Assembly: GCF_900129745.1 (NCBI RefSeq)
Contig: NZ_FQWS01000002.1
Coordinates: 248,001-312,000, forward strand
DNA: 64,000 bases
Direction of reading: 5' to 3'
Origin: Winogradskyella jejuensis
GTDB lineage: Bacteria; Bacteroidota; Bacteroidia; Flavobacteriales; Flavobacteriaceae
The position numbers and the translations under genes are program-made. The notes beneath the pieces were generated by a model. That model worked only from the letters and a program-made list of their open reading frames with translations. It was not told the DNA's origin and did not search any database. Below are positions 17,201 to 24,996 of this stretch, piece after piece; the first letter of the stretch is position 1, and every line of letters starts with the position of its first letter.

Positions 17201-19749
17201 TTAATGCAAGCGCCAATAGCTTAGCTAGCATCAACCTTTCCAGTAACTTTGGAAGCTTAAAGCGTATCGACCTTAGCAATAACCAACTTGAAGAGGACTT
17301 AGATTTAAGCACGATGGCAATTTCGGCATGTGTATATCAACCAAACCAAACAGATTTTTGTCCTGAAACTATTACAATAAATGTTTCTAATAATTTATTG
17401 AGTTTTTTAAATATCCAAAATGGAATCAACCCGGAAATCGCAAGTTTAAATGCTACAGGAAATCCTAATCTAGATTGTATACAAGTAGATGATGCCAATT
17501 CTATCGGCGCAGGTTGGATTAAAGATGATGCTACAGAATATAATGTTGATTGTAATTTTGGAGAAACCTTTGTGCCCGATAATAATTTTGAACAAGCCCT
17601 TATAGATTTGGGCTATGACACGGGACCTCTAAACGATTACGTGCCAACTATTAATATTGAAGCTTTAATCATTTTAGATGTTAGTGGAAATAATATAGCT
17701 GACCTTACTGGTATTGAAGATTTTGAGGCCTTGCAAACTTTAAATTGTTCTAATAATTCGCTTACAGAACTAATAATAGACCAAAATACTAACCTTATCA
17801 GTCTTAATTGTTCAGAAAATCAATTAAGCAACTTAAGTGTTTTAAATAATACGTTGCTAAATACAATTAACTGTGCCTCCAACACGATTAGTACATTAGA
17901 TTTAAGTAACAATGGCAGCCTTACAGATTTAGATATTTCTAATAATTCGTTTACAGCATTTTTGCCAAGTGAAGTCCTATCGTTAGAAAGTTTTAATTGT
18001 GATTTTAATCAGATAACTGAGCTCGATTTTCAGTTAAATCAAAATATGACGAGTATCAATTGTGCGTCTAACCAGCTAGAAGTTTTAAATATTAAGAACG
18101 GACAAAATAATAGCTTATCTTTTTTAGATGCTCAGAATAATCCAGATTTAACTTGTATCGAAACAGATAACGGTACAGTACCAGCAGGTGTAACTTGGCT
18201 TATAGATGCCACGGCTCAGTTTTCTGATAATTGCTTTTTTGGGCAAACCTTTGTGCCAGACGATAACTTTGAGCAGGCTTTAATCGATTTAGGCTTTGAT
18301 TCTGGAGCTCTAGACGATTATGTGCAGACAGCAACTATAGAAACTATCACTTTTCTAAATATATCCTCTAGGGAGATTTCAGATTTAACTGGGATTGAAG
18401 ATTTTATAGCCTTACAAAACCTTAATTTCGAAATTAATACTATTTCTTCCGTAGATTTAAGTAATAATACGGCACTTGTAGATTTAGATACTTCAGATAA
18501 TCTACTAACAGAAATTGATGTTTCTTCCCTAACGCAGCTTTTAGTTTTAGATGTCTCCAAGAATGACTTATCTCAAATTAATGTAGATGCCAATGTGCAA
18601 CTGATAGATTTAAATGTTTCAGATAATTCTATTGAAAATCTTAGTGTAGATACCTTAACAAATCTCGAAGATTTAAATTGTTCGAACAATCTTATTGGTA
18701 GTTTAAGTTTAACTCAAAACATAAATTTAGAAATACTCTTCTGTCAATCAAATATGCTTATTGATGACCAATTGAATATTCAAAATGGAAATAATCAAAA
18801 CATTCAAATATTCAACGCTACCAACAATCCAGACTTAGGCTGTATTTTGGTAGATAATCCTACGGCGGTTATAGAAAACACTGATGGTACTTACGATGAT
18901 TGGAGTAAAGACGATACGGCAACCTATCAAATTATTTGTTTAGATGCTGATAATGATGGTGTACCCAACGTTGATGATTTATGTCCTGGAACGCCATTTG
19001 GAGCTACAGTAGATTTATTTGGTTGTGCTATTCCAAACTTACCAAATGGCAACTTTTTAATTTCTATAACCAGTGAAACTTGCTTAAATAGCAATAACGG
19101 AATCATTTCTATTGAAACGCAAGAGGTATATAACTACACAGCAACCTTAACTAGTGACGATTTTAATCAAGCTTATAATTTTACCAATGATGTAGATATT
19201 TTTAATCTATTAGCAGGAACTTATGAGTTATGTATCACTATTGAAGAATGGCCAGATTACGAACTGTGTTATACGATAATCATCGAGCAACCAGACCCAT
19301 TATCGGTATTTTCAAGTAGAATTGCGGGGACAAATAGATTGGCTCTTGATATGTCAGGGAATTTAAGATACAATGTAGAGTTTAACGGAGAATCTTTTGT
19401 AACCTATAACTCCGAACTTCAGTTAGAACTGCAACAAGGCATTAATACGCTAAAAGTCACAACAGATTTAGAGTGTCAAGGTGTTTTTGAAGAAACAATT
19501 ATTGTAACGGATGAATTTTTAGTCTATCCAAATCCTTTCAATAACGAATTAGAGATATATAACGGTATTCCAGATGAAGAAGTTGATGTAAAAATATATT
19601 CTCTTTTCGGTCAGCTTATTTTTTCAAAGGTTATTCAAAATCACGGTAGTAATATTGAATTGGATACTAGCAGTTTAGCTTCAGGAATGTATTTGATTAT
19701 GTTGCAATCAGAGTCTATGCGTACAGCTCATAAAATTATTAAAGAATGA
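14281..19749 (+). CDS. Giant leucine-rich-repeat protein with T9SS sorting domain
   Basis: An 1822-residue surface protein. The signal peptide ends ILLAQ; the start may be the ATG at 14281 or, equally well, that at 14290. Almost all of the mature protein is LRRs of the form LxxLDLSxNxxL, with frequent LNCSxN variants. Six modules each open with a version of FVPDDNFEQALIDLGYD, near nucleotides 14362, 15070, 15741, 16241, 17569 and 18247. After the LRRs come an acidic calcium-binding type segment (DADNDGVPNVDDLCPGTPFG) and a type A T9SS sorting domain (VYPNPFNNELEIYNG). A role in adhesion or ligand binding is likely from the architecture but unproven. Confidence 0.9.
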   Translation: MFSMKTNIRLIVFFISTFQILLAQTTIIPDANFENYLETHTADGTEVNVGNPESMGDGIENNSLVLTNRIQTVTSLNIIELQIENIIGIEDFVALEVLVCNNNRIASIDVSANANLRLLNVSNNRILGELNVSNNPNLESLFCSSNQINVLNFNNNTVLKNLDASNNRLTDLDLSNINSIACPDPQTDPVTLCQGSATINVSRNQLTALVVNNGFNDLVSVFDATDNPDLPCIQIDAGFTPGNNWAKDDWAYFSENVCVDIYTYVPDDNFEQALINQGYDDVLDNLVLRANIENLTTLDVSSALIVSLEGIEDFTALVNLNCNGNAIEAVDLSVNTALEDLDISANALTDLDLSANTSLLVLNIQDNNIFSLDVSNNTLLTNLDCSGNSLTDLALDSNVLLTDLDCAFNQIESLDLSNNTALISILCNDNNLFALNLVNGNNPSITAFSALNNPNLFCIEVDDVAFANGAAGWQKDAAADYNLNCGTYVPDDNFEQALIDQGIDSDNTLNNYVPTGDINMLTDLDISGLAIEDLTGIEDFTALVNLNCSDNFLSVLELTTNLALTTINLANNQIENLDLSINANLTSILCNDNALTSLSIANGNNAGLATFNATGNPNLFCINVDNAILGNIPMAWQIDTTASYNDDCANNRITLIPDPVFEQKLIDFGYDNVIDGQVLTANIELIQTLNVSDEGISDLTGIRDFKSLVELDCSGNFLDDLDVSNMVNLERLNCSSNFFLTNDINDANGLLNTTGTIALVELFCGGNNLSNLDTSLNANLQVLDCADNNITNLNVSNNLALVRLNGSNNSLSALDISANTLLEDLNSDSNQLQTLTTISTLNTTLTRLSCANNSLSDLVVTSYQALSFLNCGTNNLNALNVQNNPDLSFLSATNNQITAINLMNNGNLVEVLLSQNNLTQLDLSGNSMLEQLNCSFNDINSINLASNSLLEFLTCANNELTTIDLTANTNLIEINASANSLASINLSSNFGSLKRIDLSNNQLEEDLDLSTMAISACVYQPNQTDFCPETITINVSNNLLSFLNIQNGINPEIASLNATGNPNLDCIQVDDANSIGAGWIKDDATEYNVDCNFGETFVPDNNFEQALIDLGYDTGPLNDYVPTINIEALIILDVSGNNIADLTGIEDFEALQTLNCSNNSLTELIIDQNTNLISLNCSENQLSNLSVLNNTLLNTINCASNTISTLDLSNNGSLTDLDISNNSFTAFLPSEVLSLESFNCDFNQITELDFQLNQNMTSINCASNQLEVLNIKNGQNNSLSFLDAQNNPDLTCIETDNGTVPAGVTWLIDATAQFSDNCFFGQTFVPDDNFEQALIDLGFDSGALDDYVQTATIETITFLNISSREISDLTGIEDFIALQNLNFEINTISSVDLSNNTALVDLDTSDNLLTEIDVSSLTQLLVLDVSKNDLSQINVDANVQLIDLNVSDNSIENLSVDTLTNLEDLNCSNNLIGSLSLTQNINLEILFCQSNMLIDDQLNIQNGNNQNIQIFNATNNPDLGCILVDNPTAVIENTDGTYDDWSKDDTATYQIICLDADNDGVPNVDDLCPGTPFGATVDLFGCAIPNLPNGNFLISITSETCLNSNNGIISIETQEVYNYTATLTSDDFNQAYNFTNDVDIFNLLAGTYELCITIEEWPDYELCYTIIIEQPDPLSVFSSRIAGTNRLALDMSGNLRYNVEFNGESFVTYNSELQLELQQGINTLKVTTDLECQGVFEETIIVTDEFLVYPNPFNNELEIYNGIPDEEVDVKIYSLFGQLIFSKVIQNHGSNIELDTSSLASGMYLIMLQSESMRTAHKIIKE
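14362..18300 (+). repeat. Six coding LRR modules with a shared opening motif
   Basis: The motif (F/Y)VPDxNFEQALIxxGxD starts modules near 14362, 15070, 15741, 16241, 17569 and 18247. Successive starts are about 708, 671, 500, 1328 and 678 bases apart. The fourth module is about twice the length of the others. This is protein-level repetition with diverged DNA. Confidence 0.75.
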
Positions 19750-20456
19750 AAAAGTTAGTTTATATATTCTGTGTCTTTTTAGTGGTGTTATCTTCATGTA
19801 AGGATACTACAGACGATATGATAGATACAACCATTCCTTTTGGAGAAATTCAGGATGAGGTTGAAGGTGTTCAATTAATTTTTCCTTTAGAGAATGAATT
19901 GTGTACTACAGGAACTAACATAACCGATACCGAAAGTACCGTATTATTTGAGTGGGTACCCAATAACAATGCAGACAGTTATAATGTCACAGTTGAAAAT
20001 TTAAATACAGGTGAAATTATAGAACTAGAAACTACGGACTTTTTGGTGCCAATAACTATAGCGCGCGCAAATTCTTTTAGGTGGTTTGTCAGTTATGTCT
20101 ATAGAGACGACATATCGACTAGTGAGTCGTGGAATTTCTATAATGCAGGTGTCGGCGTGCAAACGTATCCACCTTTTCCAGCACAAATAATTGCCCCTAT
20201 AATGGCACAAAATATTCCAGCAACAAGTACCGTAATTTTACAATGGAATGGTAGTGATGTAGATGATGATATTGTAGGTTATGATGTGTATTTTGGAACG
20301 AGTAATCCTCCTGAAATGAGTAACGCGGATATTACCAATACAGAACAATCAGTTGCAGTTACTCCAGATACTATTTATTATTGGAGCATAACAACTAAAG
20401 ATGCAGAAGGTAACGAGTCTAGTTCTGTGGTTTTTCAGTTTAAAGTATTAAACTAA
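19746..20456 (+). CDS. Lipoprotein with fibronectin III-like domains
   Basis: A 236-residue lipoprotein (MKKLVYIFCVFLVVLSSC, cysteine 18). The mature part looks like two beta-sandwich domains of fibronectin III type: FEWVPNNNADSYNVTVENL near residues 60-80 and LQWNGSDVDDDIVGYDVYFG with YYWSITTKDAEGN in the second half. Its ATG overlaps the LRR stop (ATGA), so translation is coupled. It probably sits on the outer membrane and may hold the LRR protein in place; that is inference from co-operonic position. Confidence 0.8.
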   Translation: MKKLVYIFCVFLVVLSSCKDTTDDMIDTTIPFGEIQDEVEGVQLIFPLENELCTTGTNITDTESTVLFEWVPNNNADSYNVTVENLNTGEIIELETTDFLVPITIARANSFRWFVSYVYRDDISTSESWNFYNAGVGVQTYPPFPAQIIAPIMAQNIPATSTVILQWNGSDVDDDIVGYDVYFGTSNPPEMSNADITNTEQSVAVTPDTIYYWSITTKDAEGNESSSVVFQFKVLN

Positions 20457-20460
20457 AGTT

Positions 20461-21150
20461 CTAAATAAAGATATTATCAATTAAGTTTCCTCTCACTTCA
20501 AACGGATGAAAACGCGAGAACAACTCTTCAGAATACCAGCCGAGTTCTCTGGTTTTTTTAACCATATCGGCATGTTTTTTATTGCTATACGCATAAGCCA
20601 TCATGTGTTCTCCTTTTTTCCAAAACGAAAATGTAGCCTGCATAAAAATAGGCCATTCACCAATACCTTTAGAAAAAATTAAGCCCTCATGTCCGTCCAT
20701 AGATTTAGAAACCGAAGGCACATAACGCCAAAATTTATAAGCTAATTTTGGTTTTATAGTCGCTCTAGTAATCACAGCGATAGGTTGAAATTCGTTATAC
20801 TTTACTTCGGCATTAAACGGTTCTTGTTCACTCCATTTACCATGTGCTTTTATAGAATGCATTAAAATGTGACTATGCTTTTCAGAGCTACTTTGATATT
20901 CTTCAATAATATCTGAATCTAAAAACTTATTTGCTTCGTCTTCCGAGTTGAAAACAGTTAATAATCCAAAGGTAGACCAATCTGGCCATATCGAAAATCC
21001 GTTTCCACTTCCAGCACCAAGTGCTTTCCAGAATGTAAGTCCAGAAATATCCTTTTTAAGAAGTGGAGGTCTTCCCATGCGACCAAGCGCTTGCCATTTA
21101 TTTTTAAAGCCTTTGTATGAGAAAAATGAAATGACTGTGGTTTGAGACAT
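20461..21150 (-). CDS. Spheroidene monooxygenase (CrtA)-like protein
   Basis: A 229-residue protein with GRMGRPPLLKK, FWKALGAGSGNGF and IWPDWSTFGLL, matching the pattern of CrtA-family proteins (MG..P.L.., FWKL.GSG.G.GF). CrtA oxidises acyclic carotenoids in phototrophs; no carotenoid genes lie nearby, so substrate and role here are uncertain. The start is the ATG at 21150; a TTG seven codons upstream is less likely. It is convergent with the surface operon, 4 bases from its last stop. Confidence 0.7.
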   Translation of the reverse strand: MSQTTVISFFSYKGFKNKWQALGRMGRPPLLKKDISGLTFWKALGAGSGNGFSIWPDWSTFGLLTVFNSEDEANKFLDSDIIEEYQSSSEKHSHILMHSIKAHGKWSEQEPFNAEVKYNEFQPIAVITRATIKPKLAYKFWRYVPSVSKSMDGHEGLIFSKGIGEWPIFMQATFSFWKKGEHMMAYAYSNKKHADMVKKTRELGWYSEELFSRFHPFEVRGNLIDNIFI

Positions 21151-21208
21151 ATTGTAAAGGTAAAAAGACAAAGACTTTTTTTTGCTTAATTATTTGTGAA
21201 AAGTCCTA

Positions 21209-21988
21209 TTATTTTTTGGTTGTAAAGCGCTTGCATTTTTCTGAAATTCCGTTGACATAATCTGAAATTGATTTGACGTCTTTGGCATATTCAGCACCTT
21301 CAAAACCTGAAATATCTTTGTAGGTAATTTGTTTATTATAGGCCGTGAGATAATCTGAAGCCAACGGTAAATAAGACCAATGCCAGCATTCTAAATTGTA
21401 GCCAGTTCTACCTTTAGCTTTGTTAGTATAAACTTGATAGAAACCAAAATCATTAGCGTTGGTACTCAGCCAATCATAGATGGCTTTCCCTTCACCAGAG
21501 TCGTAGTAAGAATTTGTAAGATTATTTAAATCTAAATCCGTACCCCAATGGTGCCGAGACGTAGATGGCATAGAACTGTATTCCATAATTTTTTTGGCGC
21601 GCTCAATAGGTTCTAATTCTTTATATTTTTCCCATTTACGGTTCCAAATGCGTTTCTGTTCTTCAAAATTTCTTGTCCCAGAAATGATGATAAGATTGAT
21701 GCCGTCTGCTTTTGCCTTAGCATGCATCTTTAAATACGCATCATAGGTTTCTGTTTGAATAAAAAGTATTTTTGAGCTTAATTTTGAATCTACTTTTACA
21801 AAATCTGGATGTGTTTTATAATCGAATTTTCCTAAAAGAAAATCTTTATCCATCATTATTTCATCTTCAGTTTCGACTTTAACTTCGATTTGGTCCTCAA
21901 TCACGACTTCGACTTTAGACGCAACTTCGCCCTTTTCTTTGCAATTGAAAAGTATAATGAGTACAATTAGAAATTTGATACTTTTCAT
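21209..21988 (-). CDS. M15 family D-Ala-D-Ala carboxypeptidase (VanY-type) lipoprotein
   Basis: A 259-residue lipoprotein (IILFNC, cysteine 16). The zinc-peptidase pattern SxHxxGxxxD is at residues 144-153 (SRHHWGTDLD), with a third ligand in LECWHWSY further on and SGTRNFEEQ as the family SxxR motif. Such enzymes trim D-alanine from peptidoglycan side chains in the periplasm. An acidic linker of about 30 residues follows the lipid anchor. It starts 1 base after the M48 gene and closes an operon with the methyltransferase and M48 genes. Confidence 0.88.
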   Translation of the reverse strand: MKSIKFLIVLIILFNCKEKGEVASKVEVVIEDQIEVKVETEDEIMMDKDFLLGKFDYKTHPDFVKVDSKLSSKILFIQTETYDAYLKMHAKAKADGINLIIISGTRNFEEQKRIWNRKWEKYKELEPIERAKKIMEYSSMPSTSRHHWGTDLDLNNLTNSYYDSGEGKAIYDWLSTNANDFGFYQVYTNKAKGRTGYNLECWHWSYLPLASDYLTAYNKQITYKDISGFEGAEYAKDVKSISDYVNGISEKCKRFTTKK

Positions 21989-21989
21989 A

Positions 21990-23225
21990 CTATTCAGCTT
22001 TCATTTTTTTAATGCGCTGTAATAGCGTTGGATGCGAATAATGCATAAATACATACGCAGGATGAGGTGTAAGATTACTCAAACTGTTTTTAGATAGTTT
22101 CTTTAAAGATGAAATTAACGGTTCTGCTTTATAAGTGGTTTTAGCATAATCATCAGCTTCATACTCAAACTTACGAGAGAAATAATTCATAATTAAACCT
22201 GTAATTTCAGAAATAGGCGAGTAGAGCAATCCAAAGGCAATTAAGCCTGCGTGAAAACTTGGTATTTCTACGCCAATGACATTTGATAATAACGGATTGG
22301 ATATAAAAATAGATAAAATAAAAAGTGTAAAACCCGTCATTAAAACTGAAGCAAAAAGATTAAAAATAATGTGCTTTCGCTTATAATGCCCAACTTCATG
22401 AGCCAATACCGAAACGATTTCTTCATCATCTAAATCAGTAATCAAGGTATCAAACAGGGTCACGCGTTTTTCGCTACCAAAACCAGAAAAATAGGCATTG
22501 GCTTTTGTACTTCGTTTTGAGCCATCAATCACAAAAATTTTATCAAGATTAAATCCAACAGAATTGGCGTAGTTTGAAATTTTGTTACGCAATTCGCCTT
22601 CCTCCAAAGGTGTTTGTTTGTTAAAAAGTGGCACAATGAGTTTGGCATAAAACATATTCATAAACACCGTGAAAATAATAACAATTCCCCAAGCATATAA
22701 CCAAAATTGATTGCCTGTAATTTGATAAAACCAAACGATGAGCGCTAGTATACTTCCACCTAATAAAGCCATCATAAACAAGCCTTTTATTTTATCTAAA
22801 ATAAAGGTCTTTCTAGTGGTCTTATTAAATCCAAATTGTTCTTCAATCACAAAAGTCTTGTAGTAGGAGAAAGGTGTAGAGATAATCTCACTCGCTAGCA
22901 TAATTATTCCGAAGAAAATCAACGCAATAATTATTGGATTTTCAGAATAACTTCTAGCAATGGTATCGACATACTCAAAGCCATCGAGTAAGAGAAAACC
23001 TAAAGTTAAAATCAATGAAAACAAGGATGACCATATACCAAATCGGTAATTTATAGCTTTATAATTTTGAGATTTTTTGTATCGAGCTTCATCGTAAACA
23101 TCTTGTAATTCAGATGGAACCGCATCTTTAAAATGTTTAGCATTCAATGCATCTAAAATTTTATCCTTTAGAAAATTAACGATGATTATGCCTATAATGA
23201 TGTAGAATAGGGTTTCAGAATTCAT
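21990..23225 (-). CDS. M48 family integral-membrane metallopeptidase (Ste24/CAAX-protease type)
   Basis: A 411-residue polytopic membrane protease. HEVGH at residues 275-279 gives the two zinc histidines and catalytic glutamate, and FEYEADDYA near 350 gives the third ligand. About seven hydrophobic spans and length fit the Ste24/CAAX prenyl protease 1 group; bacterial members probably handle membrane protein quality control. It lies 9 bases after the TrmH gene and 1 base before the M15 gene. Confidence 0.92.
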   Translation of the reverse strand: MNSETLFYIIIGIIIVNFLKDKILDALNAKHFKDAVPSELQDVYDEARYKKSQNYKAINYRFGIWSSLFSLILTLGFLLLDGFEYVDTIARSYSENPIIIALIFFGIIMLASEIISTPFSYYKTFVIEEQFGFNKTTRKTFILDKIKGLFMMALLGGSILALIVWFYQITGNQFWLYAWGIVIIFTVFMNMFYAKLIVPLFNKQTPLEEGELRNKISNYANSVGFNLDKIFVIDGSKRSTKANAYFSGFGSEKRVTLFDTLITDLDDEEIVSVLAHEVGHYKRKHIIFNLFASVLMTGFTLFILSIFISNPLLSNVIGVEIPSFHAGLIAFGLLYSPISEITGLIMNYFSRKFEYEADDYAKTTYKAEPLISSLKKLSKNSLSNLTPHPAYVFMHYSHPTLLQRIKKMKAE

Positions 23226-23234
23226 TTAGTTTAA

Positions 23235-24032
23235 TTATTTAAAATCACGTTGACGTTTCGCTTCAAAAATAAGAATTCCGGCTGCGACAGAAACATTCAT
23301 AGAGTCAATTACACCTTGCATGGGAATACTAATATTTTGAGTCGCTGCTTCTCGCCATTCTTGGGTTAATCCAGTAGCTTCTGTGCCAACAACAATAGCC
23401 GTTGGTAAAGTGTAATCTTGTTCGTGGTAGGGTTGTGATTCTTGCAGAATCGCTGCGTAAATATTAAAACTATATTTCTGTAAAAAGGCGATAACTTCTT
23501 CAGTAGATGCAACACCAATTTCAGTCGTAAACACACAACCTACACTAGAACGAATAATGTTTGGATTGTAAATATCTGACTTTGGGTTGGCTATAATTAC
23601 AGAATCTACTTTTGCAGCATCTGCTGTACGTAGTAATGCACCCACATTACCCGGTTTTTCAGGAGCTTCGGCCACTAAAATCAAAGGATTTTTAGAGGAT
23701 AGTTTTAATCCTTCAAGTGTGTGTTCTTTTGTTTTTCCTACAGCGATAACACCTTCAGTTGTACCACGATGCGCCAATTTTTGAAAAACTTCTTTCGAGA
23801 TTTCAATAATTTCAACATTGTAATGCCGCATTGCTTTGGCCTCGCTTTCAGAAAATAAGTCAGGGAAAAATAAAAGCGTTTCAATAGTATATCCGCCTTT
23901 TATAGCTAGAGACAATTCACGTTTACCTTCAAGCAGAAATTGTCCCGTTTTCTTTCGCTCACGAGACTTATCCTTAAGCTGTATCAGCTGTTTGATATAT
24001 GGGTTTTGCGTACTTGTTATAGATTTGTGCAT
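23235..24032 (-). CDS. TrmH/SpoU family RNA 2'-O-methyltransferase
   Basis: A 265-residue SPOUT methyltransferase. The N-terminal substrate-binding domain begins STQNPYIKQLIQLKDKSRER. The knot motifs are all present: NPGNVGALLRTADA (motif 1), VVGTEATGL (motif 2) and SMNVSVAAGILIFE (motif 3). It methylates ribose in rRNA or tRNA; the target nucleotide cannot be assigned. It is first in the operon with M48 and M15 peptidases. Its promoter leaves a leader of very few bases. Confidence 0.9.
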   Translation of the reverse strand: MHKSITSTQNPYIKQLIQLKDKSRERKKTGQFLLEGKRELSLAIKGGYTIETLLFFPDLFSESEAKAMRHYNVEIIEISKEVFQKLAHRGTTEGVIAVGKTKEHTLEGLKLSSKNPLILVAEAPEKPGNVGALLRTADAAKVDSVIIANPKSDIYNPNIIRSSVGCVFTTEIGVASTEEVIAFLQKYSFNIYAAILQESQPYHEQDYTLPTAIVVGTEATGLTQEWREAATQNISIPMQGVIDSMNVSVAAGILIFEAKRQRDFK

Positions 24033-24039
24033 ATGTAAA

Positions 24040-24047
24040 CAAAAGTA
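24040..24047 (-). promoter_or_regulatory. -7 element of the TrmH-M48-M15 operon
   Basis: On the minus strand this reads TACTTTTG, matching TAnnTTTG, with only 7 bases between it and the ATG at 24032. Transcription should start at or almost at the start codon. Confidence 0.5.
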
Positions 24048-24098
24048 ATGTAATTTTACAGGAAAAATAACGTCAAACCTACCAACAAAACCACTACA

Positions 24099-24896
24099 AT
24101 GAAAAAAATAATAGCATTATTCGCAACAGCTTTAATAATTATCAGCTGTAAAAACGACAAAACCTCTTCAATAGAAGAAATTAAGAATATTAAAAAAGAA
24201 GATATCACAACAAGTATCTACCCAGAAAGTATTACTAAAATTTTTGATGCTCACGGTGGAATAGACCACTGGAATAAAATGAAAACCTTATCCTTTACCA
24301 TGAATAAGCAGAATGGAGCTGAGGTTACAACCACAAATCTAAAAACGCGTGCAGAATTAATCGATACTCCAGATTATGGGATTGGTTTTGACGGAAGAAC
24401 GCTATGGGTAAATGAAAAGAACGAAAAACCGTATAGAGGAAAAGCACGTTTCTATAAAGGTTTAATGATGTACTTCTATGCTATGCCTTTTATTGTAGGC
24501 GATGACGGAATTATTTATGAAGAAGCTGAGCCGCTTACTTTTGAAGGTAAGACTTATCTAGGTGTTTTAGTGTCTTATGAGGCTGGTATTGGCGAATCTC
24601 CTGACGATCAATATATTATTTACTATGATGCTGAAACAGGGCAAATGCAATGGTTAGCCTACACTGTAACTTTTGGTAAAGATGGAAAGAGCGATAAGTT
24701 TAGTTATATCCGTTATGATGACTGGCAAACTATTAATGGATTGGCTTTACCAAAAAGTATATCTTGGTATAATGTTGAAGAAGGACAACCAACAGAATCA
24801 AGGAATACTGTTGAGTTTGTGGATGTTGTAGTTTCTGAAGAAGCGCCGAAAGATGCTATATTTGGGATGCCCCAAGGTTCGAAAATTATACAATAG
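24099..24896 (+). CDS. DUF6503-like lipoprotein
   Basis: A 265-residue lipoprotein (ALIIISC, cysteine 17). The segment ITKIFDAHGGIDHWNKMKTLSF and the later YDAETGQMQWLAYTVTF, IRYDDWQTINGLALPKSI fit the Bacteroidetes family DUF6503, which resembles LolA-type lipid-binding folds. The function is not established. It is a single gene, ended by the shared terminator at 24964-24992. Confidence 0.72.
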   Translation: MKKIIALFATALIIISCKNDKTSSIEEIKNIKKEDITTSIYPESITKIFDAHGGIDHWNKMKTLSFTMNKQNGAEVTTTNLKTRAELIDTPDYGIGFDGRTLWVNEKNEKPYRGKARFYKGLMMYFYAMPFIVGDDGIIYEEAEPLTFEGKTYLGVLVSYEAGIGESPDDQYIIYYDAETGQMQWLAYTVTFGKDGKSDKFSYIRYDDWQTINGLALPKSISWYNVEEGQPTESRNTVEFVDVVVSEEAPKDAIFGMPQGSKIIQ

Positions 24897-24907
24897 ATTA
24901 ACGATTT

Positions 24908-24950
24908 GTCATACTGTCCCGCAGCTTCGGGATTGATTCAGCATCTCACA
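24908..24950. repeat. Dispersed intergenic repeat-like sequence
   Basis: TGTCAT-CT...TTGATTCAGCATCT resembles a common Flavobacteriaceae intergenic repeat (TGTCATnCTGAACTTG-TTCAGnATCT). A related stretch lies at 62710-62738. This copy carries an internal CCCG...CGGG hairpin. Confidence 0.35.
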
Positions 24951-24963
24951 TTTATACAGAATA

Positions 24964-24992
24964 AAAAAGGGAACCAATTTGGTTCCCTTTTT
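24964..24992. terminator. Bidirectional terminator between DUF6503 and amidohydrolase genes
   Basis: AAAAAGGGAACC (24964-24975), loop AATTT, GGTTCCCTTTTT (24981-24992): a perfect 12-bp stem with A and T tracts, usable from both sides. Confidence 0.92.
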
Positions 24993-24996
24993 CGTT

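Noticed and set aside
15813..17312. Long antisense open frames within the LRR gene (about 115-139 codons each)
   Set aside because: They mirror the Asn/Leu/Ser-rich codon pattern of the repeats on the other strand, have no signal or recognisable motif and overlap a clear gene.
14281..19749. Regular repetition suggesting a CRISPR array or satellite
   Set aside because: The repeats keep reading frame and encode LRRs; DNA copies are diverged and there are no uniform spacers.
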